From: Strongyloides papillosus | Lineage: Eukaryota; Nematoda; Chromadorea; Rhabditida; Strongyloididae | Assembly: GCA_005656395.1 (NCBI GenBank) | Contig: SRSI01000036.1 | Location: forward strand, 124,001-188,000 | Direction of reading: 5' to 3' | Length of the DNA: 64,000 nt | Shown: positions 32,990 through 45,700 of the stretch, in pieces | How the letters are laid out: every line of letters starts with the position of its first letter | How positions within the stretch are numbered: the stretch's first letter is position 1 | The notes under the pieces: generated by a model | What the model saw: only the letters and a program-made list of their open reading frames with translations | Databases searched by the model: none | What the model was told of the DNA's origin: nothing | Translations under genes and position numbers: made by a program

Positions 32990-35238
32990 CTCTATTTCTA
33001 ATAAAATCTTGGGAAAGTTCTTTGTTCAGTAATTTAAATGCAAAATTATATAAAAAATTTTGCTTGTCGACGATGAAAAATAAAAAAATCAAAAATTTAC
33101 GATTTTTAAATATTTATTTTTTGCTTATAACTTTCTAAGTATTGAATGTTTTGATAATTATCTCTATATAAAAAATAACCATTTTTAGTAAATCTATATA
33201 ATAAGCAAAGTTTTATAATCATCTTATGTCTCAATTTAAATATACATTCAAAAAACTTTAATCCCGAGTACACACGTTTTCGTATTTATTGGGACTTAAA
33301 AGTATCTAAAAATCGAGCAATTTTAGTAATTCAAAATACTTCTCAGGGAAAATTTGTTGTCTTTATTTTGGCTACGAAACCGTTTAAAAATCTTTTTCCA
33401 ATCTTGAGATATGTTGAAAAAACTAAATGCCATTTTTCAGTACGTCTTGCATTTTGTAGCAAGAGAAGCAAAAAATGAATCGTTAGAATATTTTATGTAG
33501 AAACATATTTTATTAATCATTTAAAATGGTACATTTTGACTGATGAAATAAGCTAACTTTAACCCTTCGGTACCCTAAAAACTATTTTTGGAGTAGTGTA
33601 AAATACAAATGTGTAGTGGTTAAAATAATATAATAAAAAATTGTAGTAAAGTTAAAAAAGCGCTTAAATGTAATTAGTACTTTGTAGTTGATAAATATAC
33701 CAAAAAAATTTATTTTCATTATGTGTTTTTTTTCTAATTTTTTTAAAAATGACGTGTATTTTAAACTTTAAAAGAAAACTGAGAAATGTCAGTTCGAGCA
33801 GTTTGCCCAAAAGTGTAGTATAAATTACTATAACAAGTAATAAAATGACAAGAGTTCTATACCTACTCCAAAAGGAGTTATTAGGGTATTCTAGGAATTT
33901 TTATATTTATAGTTAGTGAGAGGGACTCGAGGGTTAAGCTGAATTATGATCAAATATATGTTATCAATTAATATTTATTATATTTTTTACAATGCAAAGG
34001 TACATTGAAAGTGATTTTATAATGAATATGCTCTACATAAGCTTAATTTAAAGCTAATGAATTTTTCCAAGTATTGAATAAATTAAAAATTTCAAAGAAG
34101 ACATTTATTGAGAGCATTTGAATATTCTTGGTTCCTTTTTTAATAATTAAAAATTTATATAGTTTATTTATTACAACAACTAAAATCTATTACAAATCAA
34201 TCCAAAAAACTATTTTTTTTAATATCTTACCTTTTACCGCAAACAAAAAAATGTTTAAATCATATAACATTTCTTAAAACTACATTATTGTATTAAAATT
34301 TATATATCAAAGTTTTATAACATAAAAGAACAAATAAAAGCAAAATGTTGAATAAACTTGAAAAGTGTCTTAATGAAAATAGGATCAAAATACAATAACA
34401 TTTGAAAGTAGCTTTATACATACGATAGCTAAGTAATTCTTTTTTTTTAATTCCTATTTTATAAATTTTTCTTAAAATTTGATAATTATGACTATATTTT
34501 TATAAAATTAAAAAATAAATTAGAAGGTGACACAAAAGTATATACTTATAATTTACGTAATAAATCCCGGTTCCGCTGACAAGCAAGTCCCAAGCGAAGT
34601 GAATGGGCCACTTGTAATTATCTATTTAAAGAGTATGCTAACATAAATTACAATTCATTTAAAAAAATTTTATGCTTTGATAAAGATTATCATTCTTATA
34701 CCTTTGGTTGAAAAGTAAAATATAAAATTACAGTGTCTAATTTCTATGATGTTAAATTTAATTATTATAATTACTAACACAAGATCATTAACATAATATT
34801 AATTATTTTTATATATCTAAAAACAACTGTAATATTTTTCATTACTCAAACATTTTAGAAAAATAATTTTTCAATATTTTCAGATTATTAACTACCAATT
34901 CATAATATTTTGAATAACTATTATTCTAAATAAACATTTTAAAATATTTTTAAAAATTTTGTATATTTAATTTTATTTCTACATTTTTTATGTTTGAGAT
35001 ACGGACGGTTAATGATCAAAAATAGAACAACAACATAAATATTTTTGTTAGAAAAATATTATCAATGTCGAAAAATTAAATAAACAGGTCATAATCTCTA
35101 AATTGATAAATTGTTTTGAAAATAGTTAATATTTGACTAATCATAACTTTCCAAATTTAATTGTAATTAATGGTACTATACTCATTCGAAAGATATTTGT
35201 TTATTCTATCAGAATAATAATGAACGAACTTTAAAATT
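32990..35238. other. AT-rich DNA without recognisable genes
   Basis: No frame longer than noise and no terminal repeats found between R1 and duplication copy B. A small GC-richer patch at about 34565-34615 stands out but resembles nothing I know. Confidence 0.5.
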
Positions 35239-37894
35239 ACTTCATCTAAATGTTATTGTTAAAAAATTCAGAATTTCGAAAAAAATAATAGTTTTTTTTC
35301 TATATTAAAAAATCCGACATCGTTGTTGAACTTTTATGTTAATGATGTTTCAAAATTTGTAAAAAACAAGATATTCTTTTATAATCAATAGCAATTATAA
35401 AAATAGTTTTTTGTAAAAAAAAATTGGCATGAAATTGAAAAATGTACCTAAACTTTAAAGATCTATAGCCTTGTTTTGAATCTAAATTTCTTTATGAAAC
35501 CTGTAAAACAATAATGCTATGTATTTCAGTTATAAAGTAGTTATAATACTACATTTGTGTTCTAAAAATAAGTAAAGTTATAAACTCGAATATCTGGAAT
35601 GTTTTACACACGTTGTTTTGTATTTTTGTTTTTTATGAAACCATTTTAAACTTTTTATTCATTTAAAAAAAAAACTTGTAAGAGATATAATGAAAATCGA
35701 AATATTCTAGACTAAATATTTATAATTAATTTTACAAATGAAGAAAATAATAACAAAATTTTTTGAATAGCAGTTGAAATTGTAAAATTTTTAAACTTGT
35801 TTTTATGTAGAGTTTAGTGTTGTATATGATAAAGTCAACAAAGTTGTAAAGTTTCTCTAATTTAAATTAAACATAAAGATTCTGCAAGCCCGTACGCTGA
35901 TAGGTCAAAAATCAATCTTTAATGTTAAGAAAAGAAGAGTGAAATGTAGATTTTAAATAAACTACTTGAAAACATAAAACAATTTACTAACTTGAACTCA
36001 TTTATAAATTTTATTTTACTAAAAAAATTATCTTCTAATGGCAAGTTTTAATATTCTTACTCATATTAAAGAAATACTTTTAAGCTTATATTTTATTGTT
36101 TTTAAAAATACTTTTGTTATTTCATTTAAGTTTGCTAAAAGTTTTACTATATATTCCGATTGACGGTTCGTTCTTTTCCAGTACATTTTAAAAATAGACA
36201 AATCATATAAATTTTAGTTATTTAATAAAAATCTGATTTCTATAATATTATAATTTTTTTAATCCATGTAAAAATAATATTAATATTTATTTGTACCCCT
36301 ATTTGTTGTTCTATGATTATTAAGATTTTAAATATTTATTTTTCAATAATTTTTACATGGTAATTTTTAGTATTTAAGGATAATTTATTTCAAAAATATC
36401 AAAGTAAAATATTTCAAAATGAAAGTTTCTATTGCATTAAAACTATTTATAATTATTTTAATGTCTAAAACGTATGGATTTCCTAGTGAATCTCCTGTTA
36501 ACTATGTTGATATTTTTTTTAATTTTTTTTGTCTTTGTCCAAGAGATGAATTGTCAGTAACAGTCATAACAGCTGAATTCGTTCATGATCCTATAAAAGT
36601 AAGCTGTGATTCTCATCCAAAAATTAATACACCACCAATAGCAAAAAATATTTTTAAAAGTAAGTAAATAAATGAGAAAAATAATTAATTTTTTTAGAAG
36701 GCATTAATATTACATTAGAGCATCCAAATTGTCATGCAAATTATACCAAAACAGTTGATGTTTTTAAAAATTGTAGTCAGTCTGTTTCACAGTATTATGG
36801 TTTTGGTTATTCTTATTATTACTATACATATCGTTGTGATGAATTTAAAATTTTTGGACCTAAATTATAATATAGTAAAGACTGCACAGAACAAAAGAAT
36901 GCGATTTTTCGTCCCCTTAATAATGTAAACAATCTTAAAATCTTTATTTTTCGTCCAGTCAATTTTAATATTCATTTATTTTTTTGACTCATATTAAGTT
37001 GTTAAATATTAACACACATTACTATTTTTTACGAACACACAAACTTTTTTTCATTATTTCGCGGACCAAATTTGACAAAATTCAGACTACTTTATCAATT
37101 TATAGACCAACTGTCAAAACACGGGCCATCTTATCGATGTGCGGACCATGTAAATACATAATTTAATAATTTTTTAAATAAACTATTATTTAATTTTTAT
37201 ATTTAATAATTTTTATTTTGTAGATAAAAAGTTATTTTTATATTTAATAAACATTTTTTTCAGTTAATTTTTTAAATTTTAAAATGGTCTTTGTCATATA
37301 TTTAGTTTGCTCTAAAAGTCATGAAATAAATCATATTGTACAATGTCATAAACATAAATATAAATTTCCAATCCAAGGCTGTAGACGTACTAAAGAAATT
37401 ACTGAAAAAATTTTTTTATCTACTTTAATAAATGTTATTTTAAAGTGGAAGCAAAAAAAATTATAGTGAATGTTGTTATTTGAGTATGTTATGAAATATA
37501 AATATAGTACACACAAGTATGTATAATGTTTATTTAACAACCGAGAAATGCCCAGTTATCATCTATTTTATTTTACTTTTATAATACTCAAGAATATTTA
37601 AGAAATGTATAAATTATTTAGATAGTCTTCTGTCTTCAGTCTTGATTATTGATATTCTTTTATTTATTATTTTCATGTCGATCAATTTCCATTACAAGTA
37701 CTAGATATATTTTTTAATAACTTTTACACACAAAAAAAGTGGGACACACATTTGCGTAAAATGTAATAAATTTGTCCCACCTAATAAAATTTGAATTTTC
37801 TTAATTTGCGATAATTTTAACGCAATTATTTTGTACAAAAAATTAAGGCAATAATTAAAATTAGTTTTTATTTTATTGTTTTTATTTTAAAACT
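35239..37894. repeat. Segmental duplication, copy B (partner 12108-14770)
   Basis: Near-identical direct copy at an offset of 23,131 bp. Differs from copy A by a 7-bp deletion near the right end, just before the break in homology. Confidence 0.85.
36419..36870 (+). CDS. Small secreted Cys-containing protein, copy B, 137 aa
   Basis: Exons 36419-36659 and 36698-36870, identical in sequence to the gene at 13288. Signal peptide, cysteine pattern and splice sites are the same. Both copies keep about 1.18 kb of identical upstream DNA, so both could be expressed. Confidence 0.75.
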
Positions 37895-37992
37895 TAAGTT
37901 ATTTTTTACAATACATTTTAAAATACAATATTAGAATTTAACTTATTATAAGATTAAAAAATGCTTTTATAAAGAGTATTTATCGACATATG

Positions 37993-38013
37993 TAACGCCC
38001 CCAGAAGGCGTTA
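37993..38013. other. GC-rich hairpin TAACGCC/GGCGTTA
   Basis: A perfect 7-bp stem with a 7-nt loop in otherwise AT-rich DNA, immediately after a TG. It could be the start of a decayed solo LTR, but I could not find a matching end. Confidence 0.4.
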
Positions 38014-38503
38014 TTCAGAAAACCAATATAAATATCAAGATAAATTCATTTTACAGGTCAGATAATTGAACACAGAATATATTGTACTAAGGTTCTATTA
38101 ATAAAAGGTTTATTTTATATACTTCGTTTCATATCACCCGAGGATAGCACCTCGTTAAAAAAGCTTATACATATGATAGTTTTTTTTAGATATTTTTTAA
38201 TTGTTTGAATAACTATAAATAAGATTTTTATAAAAAGTTATATTTATCTGATGACTCAACTTTTTTATACTGTTTTCCAAGATCATCTTTAAAAGTCAAA
38301 CTGTTTAAAAGTTTTAAAACATTATACGTTTTGTTCATAGTAAAAAATTTTTTAAATATTTTAATTTAAATAAGAAAAATAGCAAGTACTAAGATAATAT
38401 TTTAATTAAACATTACTTTGTATGGTTAGATAATTATCACTCTTTCTTATTGTTATTGTAAAATTTCTAAATTTTTAAATTTACTGGTGTTAACGGGTTG
38501 TTT

Positions 38504-38768
38504 TGTGAACATGGGAAGCTGTGTCGGAGGAAATGTATGTAGATTCATATCAATAAGAACACGCCCATTCTCTCAAGGACTATATAAGGAACGGATGAAG
38601 ACTATTTTACATATAGTTAAATAATACCTTTTTCATAATATATATATATTCACTTTATTGTTATATTCTAATTCCCCTTTGCTTGAATAAACTCTTAAAC
38701 AAAGTCTCGTGTTATATTGTAAAAGTCCGGGAGCCTCTACGGCTCCCGAAGAATCCACCAGGATTACA
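38504..38768 (+). repeat. R2 5' LTR
   Basis: Contains a TATA-like run (ATATATATATA near 38640), AATAAA in TTGAATAAACTC, and a terminal GGGAGCC-ctcta... type hairpin: GGGAGCC and GGCTCCC separated by 5 nt, just after the polyadenylation signal. It probably supplies promoter and RNA-end signals. Confidence 0.9.
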
Positions 38769-39786
38769 TGGAGGTTCCACCTCGTTTGAACTAATCGCTA
38801 CACTTTGATACCCGAACCTCTTTTGTGGATTTCCCGACATTTTCAGTAATGGAGTACTGCTTGCAACAACACAAATTGACGATCTTAAAAGGAGATACAA
38901 CAATGCCTTTAACGACTCTTCCCGTAGACACAAAGAACAGCTTCTGATATTAAAATGTAAGACTTTATTAATAATTTTATGTAGACAAGTACCACACACC
39001 TTTATGAAACAAGCCTTCTACAGAAATGGATCCACCGTCAGCCAAAGTCTTACATAGTGCATAAATAATAAATAATAGCTTCACAAAATTTTAAAGAATA
39101 CCTCATAAGGCTGACGCCAGACTTCTAATTGGTAGTGACGACGTCATGAATCGTCACATTGGAGCACCGATGCGTGGTTTGATGTTGGCTCATCATTGTA
39201 CACCCACGTCCTCATCAAGGAATGCAGTCTGGTACCTTCTGACGAGCCAAGTACACATTTTCATGCGGATAATAGACCACTTTAAAGTACAATTACGACC
39301 ATGAATATTTGAAAAGAAAAACCACATTGATAACAAAGGAACACACACTACAACATTTTTTTAACAATTAACTATTCATGGACGAATGTGTTCATAAAAA
39401 GAGATTAATAAATAGACTAGACAATTACTTTAAAGGATAGAATAATTGAAGCAATATAATAGATAAAATTTTTACAAAAGGCCGATTTTTTTTACAAACA
39501 AGAATTAACAAAAGAGAAGGCTCCGCATACGTCAGATGGCATACAAACAAGTCTAGTCACAATACAGCACTTTTTTTTTCGATACAAAAGAAATAATAAC
39601 AGATATAGAAAATTCGTAGACGATAATTACCTTTTTAAATAGAAGCACTTAAATGAAACATGAACACACAATACACCTGTCTACCAATTATTTCCATTCC
39701 CCGAGGACCTAATTTTTTATATATAAGAGTCTAGTAAATTGAAATAGGCACCATTTATTATTCGACGACGTTTAGTATTTTCACTA
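38769..39786 (+). other. R2 5' leader
   Basis: About 1 kb between LTR and gag ATG, richer in GC than the surroundings and starting TGGAGGTTCCACCTCG, a plausible tRNA primer-binding site. Presumably holds packaging signals. No plus-strand gene seen; the 95-codon minus-strand frame at 38712 overlaps the LTR and is not credible. Confidence 0.6.
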
Positions 39787-42700
39787 ATGCTCCCGAGAAT
39801 ATTCAAGCGATCTGATACCAAGAAGCAGCCTGCTGCAGACAATCATCAAGTTTTCCTTAACCAATACAATGCTTTGAAATCTAACTGGCTCCAAGAGCAG
39901 AAGAACGCCAAAAGCCTTTCGTCTGATGAACAACATCAGATAAGTTTGATTCAAAATAATGCCCTTAAAATGTTGATTAATAATCTAAGATTAGATGAAG
40001 CTAAATACCTTCGTGAGTACCCTGTTCCTACCCTTACCGATAATGACATGAATCTTGATTTACAACCCTTTGAGAAAGAGTTAGACGCGACCTTCCGTAA
40101 AGAAATCGGAAAGATTGTTCCTCTTTTGTATGATTTTACCATCAGTGGTGTTGAAAGATACATCCGTGCCCTAGATACTGCCCTATTTCCATTAGCTAAA
40201 AATAATTCCCGTAAAGATTTACTTGATCAACTTGCTGTTTATTATGTCCCATCCTTAATAGCCAAAGACAAAGGTCTTATTAAATCGTACTACCAACAAC
40301 ATCTTAATAACCGTGACTCATCTTCTACTTATACTTTATTATCCACCTTTGAAAACATTGTTGAATTAATGGAATTAGATGGACACAGAGCTATGCTCGG
40401 TGCTTCCATCCATCCTCCAAAACAATTAGGCGCACCTATAGGTACTTATATTAGAATGTTCGAAAATTATGTACTTCGTCTTGATGGTCTCCGTATGGAT
40501 TCCAATGAGATGATGGACAATGCACCGTTAAACAATGATAGACGTAGACAATTTATTAATGGACTGGATAGTAACATAAGAATAATCGTACCTCAACCGG
40601 ATTATTACACCCCTTGGCATGCTTTTACACAAGCATATTCATCTGGATACTCGAGATTATACCCGAATAAACCCTTATTTGGTAAAGCACCGCACAGAAA
40701 TAACAACACTTTCTCCACGAACAATGGTCACTTTAAAAAGAAGCAACATTTCAGTAATCACCAACCTGTAAACAAGAATAATGACAAGAGATTCAATGAC
40801 ACCCGCAGAAATAACCAACCATTTAATAACAACAAGACAACGAAATTTCCCCAACCATCATTCTTGAAAAGTAACCCTAAACGAGACGATAGAAAGAATT
40901 TTAACGGCAATAGAATCAAAGGACACCAATCATCTACGAAGAAGAATTTTGTTACATCATCTAAGAAACCGAATTACAGTCATAAGATTAATTCTATCGA
41001 GACAAATCTACAGAAACAATCATCCTTACTCAGTGAATTAGCTGGTAAACTCTCGTTATTCGACATTCCGAAGACTGCTCTCACATTAGTAACTATATTT
41101 GCTTTGATTATACCAAGCTTCGCGTGGGAGTGTGAACAAATCCCACCTTTCTTTCCAGAAATGTATAAACAATTTAACTACAAACATTCTGCATTTAGTA
41201 AAATTGAAGTTACCTATATGGAAGATGTATGTAGAGTGGAACAATACCATAATGTGATGAGATTTGGTGACATTCTAGTGGACTTAGAAACTAGACCACA
41301 GATAGAGACCAAGATATCCTTATTAGATAAGCAAGGATGTGAGGGAACAAAACTGTATAAGAATGAAACTGATACGAATGTATTGATGATAAAGGACACT
41401 CCCCTCGTATTAACAGATGCGGATTATGACAAATGGTTAGAAATATTTGCATACCATTATTCGTTTAACGTAACGTGCCCTGATCCAAATGACATTGAAA
41501 GAACGTTGGATAGAGGAAAAATAGTTCCTGTTTCCCCAATAGCTAAAAGAAAGAGACCACATCATAAAGTTGATTCCGATGAGTTATCATGTAATACAGC
41601 GAGACAACAATTGGAAGTTGCGATGAAGCAAGTCGAGCAACTACAGAAAAGAAATGCTCAACTAGAATCAGGAATTGAAACATGCGAAAATAACGCCAAA
41701 GCCTTCAAGAAAATAGTACCGTGCGATGTACCAAAGACAGATAAAGTACAAGAAGACCAGAAATTTGAAATCATTCGATTGCGAGGAGATGTTGAGCTTC
41801 GTGATCTCTATATCAAACGAAACAATGAAGAAATTGCTTCCCTGAAAGAACAACTGAAGGAAACAAAAGATTACCTACAAACGTTAAGTCTTAGTACTAC
41901 TGGTGCTCAGAATGCCGCTCTTAACCTCAAAGATTCTCATACTGCACACATAAAAGAGATATCTTCCTCTGCTCAGGAAAGATTAGAGCAAGCTATACAA
42001 TTAGAAAAAGAAAAGTGTGAAAAGCAACGACAAAATGATTTATTAGAGTGGAAAATACGAGCTGATGAGATTGAGAAAGACTATGAAAAGAAGAAAAATG
42101 AAGAAATTAAAATCATTAAGCAAATTTTTGATGAACAAATGACAGAATTAAAAACTTCTATTGGTTCCATCAAAACCGAAGCCATGGATACAGGTGAACC
42201 TGATGTATTATTACAGAAACTTGAAAAGCAATCACAAGATATAATAACATTACAACAAATGTTACGTATAAAACAAGAACATACAACAACAGCTTCGACA
42301 ATGACGTCTGAACATTGTACGGCATATAATAATTTCGTTCGTTTCATTGATAATATTAAATACCTAGATCTTTACAATGCAATGTTAACTTTACCTAGTA
42401 GCATTGCATCGTTATTGACTTTTCTTAGCACCCTCATAGGTAGCCGCATGATAAGTACAGTTAAACAAAAGTCATCTAATAGTCATCCTAAAACACGTAA
42501 GATTATCAAACAACCTTATCACCAATCTTTGACTCACAATACGACATCATCCAATTGGAAATTTGGAGATGGTCCTCTTTTAGCAACAGTAAACAGTATT
42601 TTGCATGAAGCAATTGCTAAAGTAGTAATAGACATTGATAACACAGAAGTTCTTACTTTGATTGATACCGGCGCAACTATAAATGTGGTCAGTAAGGTAA

Positions 42701-45700
42701 TACTTGAAATGATACCATCTAACAGTTTTAAACGACTTCCTATTGACAATATAGTAGCCACATCTGCAAACGGTACAAAAATTAAAATTATAGGAAAAGC
42801 ATTATTAACCCTCAAATTAGGAAAATCAAAATATGTTATCACTTGTTATATTAGCCCTGACATTAGTCATGATCTAATCTTGGGACAACCAGGATTAGCT
42901 GAAATAGGAGATTTGAATATATCTTGGACTAACGGCACAGTTACCCTTGGTACACATACACTAGAATTACATAATGCTTACGAAATGATATTACCTGTTG
43001 ACATACTACTTAACCCGAAAACCCATTCTATTCTTAATCCCGAGGTCTTATCAGCCCCACATTTGAATGAAAAAGATGTTTTTACAATTATAAACCCTCG
43101 ATTTAAAGGAAATAATTTATTAATGACTTATTCCCAATTAACACCCGTTCTTGACGGAAAAGTTAATTTAATAATTGATAATATAGGTAACAACCCTGTA
43201 ATGTTAAAGAAAGACACCTTACTAGGCCATGTTACTTTAATAGAACAGTTAAATGAAAATGAGTTAAGAATAACGGATGACGGTTATGACAGTGATGAAG
43301 CAGACATTGTCGACAGATTACCACCATACCCATCTAAGATTAAATCTAAAATAACATCCAAAAATAATTTTTTACAATTAGTATCGTTAGACACAAGTGA
43401 ACTAACTGATAAGAATATCCTTGATCTTAAAAACATTCTATGGAAATTTAGAAATGTTTTTCATGAGTTTAATAGTACGCCAGGACATTATAATGGACCT
43501 GAGACACTTGAATTACATACGATCCCTCATGACATTCCGAAACTCATTAAGACACCTAGGTATTCTATAGAAAAAGAGAGAGAAATTGAGAAACAAGTAA
43601 ATGATATGTTAGATAGTAACATGATTGAGCCTTCGCGCACACCATATCTCTCTAGAATTAACCCTGTCAAAAAGAAAAACGACGAATGGCGATTCGTAGT
43701 CGATTTCCGTGCAATTAACAAAATAATACAACCCCAAAGTCACCACATACCGCGAATAGACAGTATACTAGACAAAGCTGCCGGAAACACATTCTATACT
43801 TCGTTAGATTTGAAGAATGGTTTTCACCAGCTGACTTTAGACAAATCTAGTCGATATCTTACCGGATTTCCTACACACATAGGAATCTTTCAATACAAAC
43901 GAATTCCCATAGGTTTAGTAGGCAGCCCGGACTTCTTTAATCATATCATGGAAAAAATATTTAACGATAACAATAAATTTGTATACTTAGATGATATTCT
44001 ATTAACCGATAATGAGATACCCACACACATAGACAACATACGATCCGCGTTAGAGAAAGCACACAATTTAGGTCTTAAATTTTCTTTGTCTAAATGCTTA
44101 TTTTTCCAACAATCGTTGGAATACTTAGGATTTATTATTAGCAAGGACGGTGTTAAACCCAACCCTGCAAAAACACAAGCATTGGCTGAAAAACCAATCC
44201 CTAAGAATGAAAGAGAACTTCGTTCTTTCCTAGGTACTGCTAATTATTATCGTAAACACATACCATCTTACAGCAAAATTGCTGGACTATTATACGACAC
44301 TATTAATAATTTTATTTGGACTAATAAGCACACTGAAGCATTTGAAAATCTGAAACAAGCTATAATATCAGCTTGTACTTTAGCCCCACCTGATCCCACA
44401 AAACAATTCACTATTATGACAGATGCATCTATACAAGGTTTAGGTGCAGCATTAATGCAAGAGGATAGACCAATTGCATTTGCTTCACATACCCTTAAGA
44501 AATCAGAAACCATGTACGCACCCGTACAACTAGAAGCACTAGGATTAGTTTATGCGCTAAAACAATTTTCATTTTATATTTATGGAAAAAGATCAGTTGT
44601 TTTGACTGATCAAAACAGTTTATTAAGTTTAATGACAAAAAAGGATGTTTCAAACATCCTTGATAGATATAAAAATTATATTATGGGATTCGATCTTGAC
44701 ATAAAATACATTAAAGGTAGCAATAACATTGTTGCCGACTATCTTAGTAGAAAAGTTTTTAACATTAATCTTACTGATACATTAGAAAGCTATACAGATG
44801 TCTTCCCTAAAGTAACTACATATTTACAATACCCCTTTACATTAGAAAACTTTCATAAATATTTGAATGAGAAAGAAAAAGACACCTACCCCGATTGCAA
44901 AACTTCTCTTAGAGGTAAAACTAGATTATATGTCCCCCAAAAATTACGTTTCATGGTTCTTACTAGATGGCATGAACACCCTTTACTAGGAAACCATAAC
45001 GGCTATGATAAAGGTGCACCAAAATTCAAAGATACATTTCATTGGCCCGCCATTGATAATGATATCAAGAGAATTTGGTCATCTTGTACCACCTGTTTAA
45101 CGAATAAACCTCATGGCCCCTTACAAGCTACTGTTCATGATAAGAAAATACCTATACCACCTTACCCCTGGCACACATTAAGTGTCGATCATTTAGTAAT
45201 TAGTGAACATAATTATGTTTTGGTAATAATCGACGAATACAGTCGATTTGTACATCTTCACCATACCACGAACATGGGTACCTCCACGACAATAAAACTT
45301 TTAAAATTATCCTTTTTCTTGCTTGGCTTTCCCCATACCTTAAAAACTGACAATGGTCCTGCTTTCATAGCAGACCTATTTAAAAATTTTTGTAAAACAT
45401 ACAATATTGAACATTATGCCGTATCGGCATACAACCATCAAGGAAATGGCATAGTAGAACGTTTCAACAGAACAATCAGAGAATCATTACGAATTTACAA
45501 AGAGAAAGACATTAGTGACATTATCAATAGTACGCAATACGTACATAACTTCAGCTATACAACCAATCAAGAAGGAAAACCTAAAGAATACATACTCTCA
45601 ACTGCAGACAGATTTACAAATGAATCCTATACAAATATCACTTTATCCGGCAGACAAAACTTACTCCAATTCATTAAAGAAAAACTTAAACCAACGCCTA

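Noticed and set aside
34560..34620. GC-richer patch, possible tRNA or small RNA
   Set aside because: No cloverleaf, A/B box or consistent stem could be drawn.
12108..37894. The 2.66-kb direct repeats as LTRs of one giant element
   Set aside because: They contain an intron-bearing host-type gene, lack LTR ends and target duplications, and the DNA between is explained by R1 and its insertions plus ordinary AT-rich DNA.
37991..38200. Solo LTR starting TGTAACGCCC
   Set aside because: A start hairpin is present, but no CA end with abutting target duplication could be found; ACATA occurs on both sides only in a poor arrangement.
38712..38999. 95-codon minus-strand frame at the R2 LTR/leader
   Set aside because: It crosses the LTR boundary antisense to the element and matches nothing.
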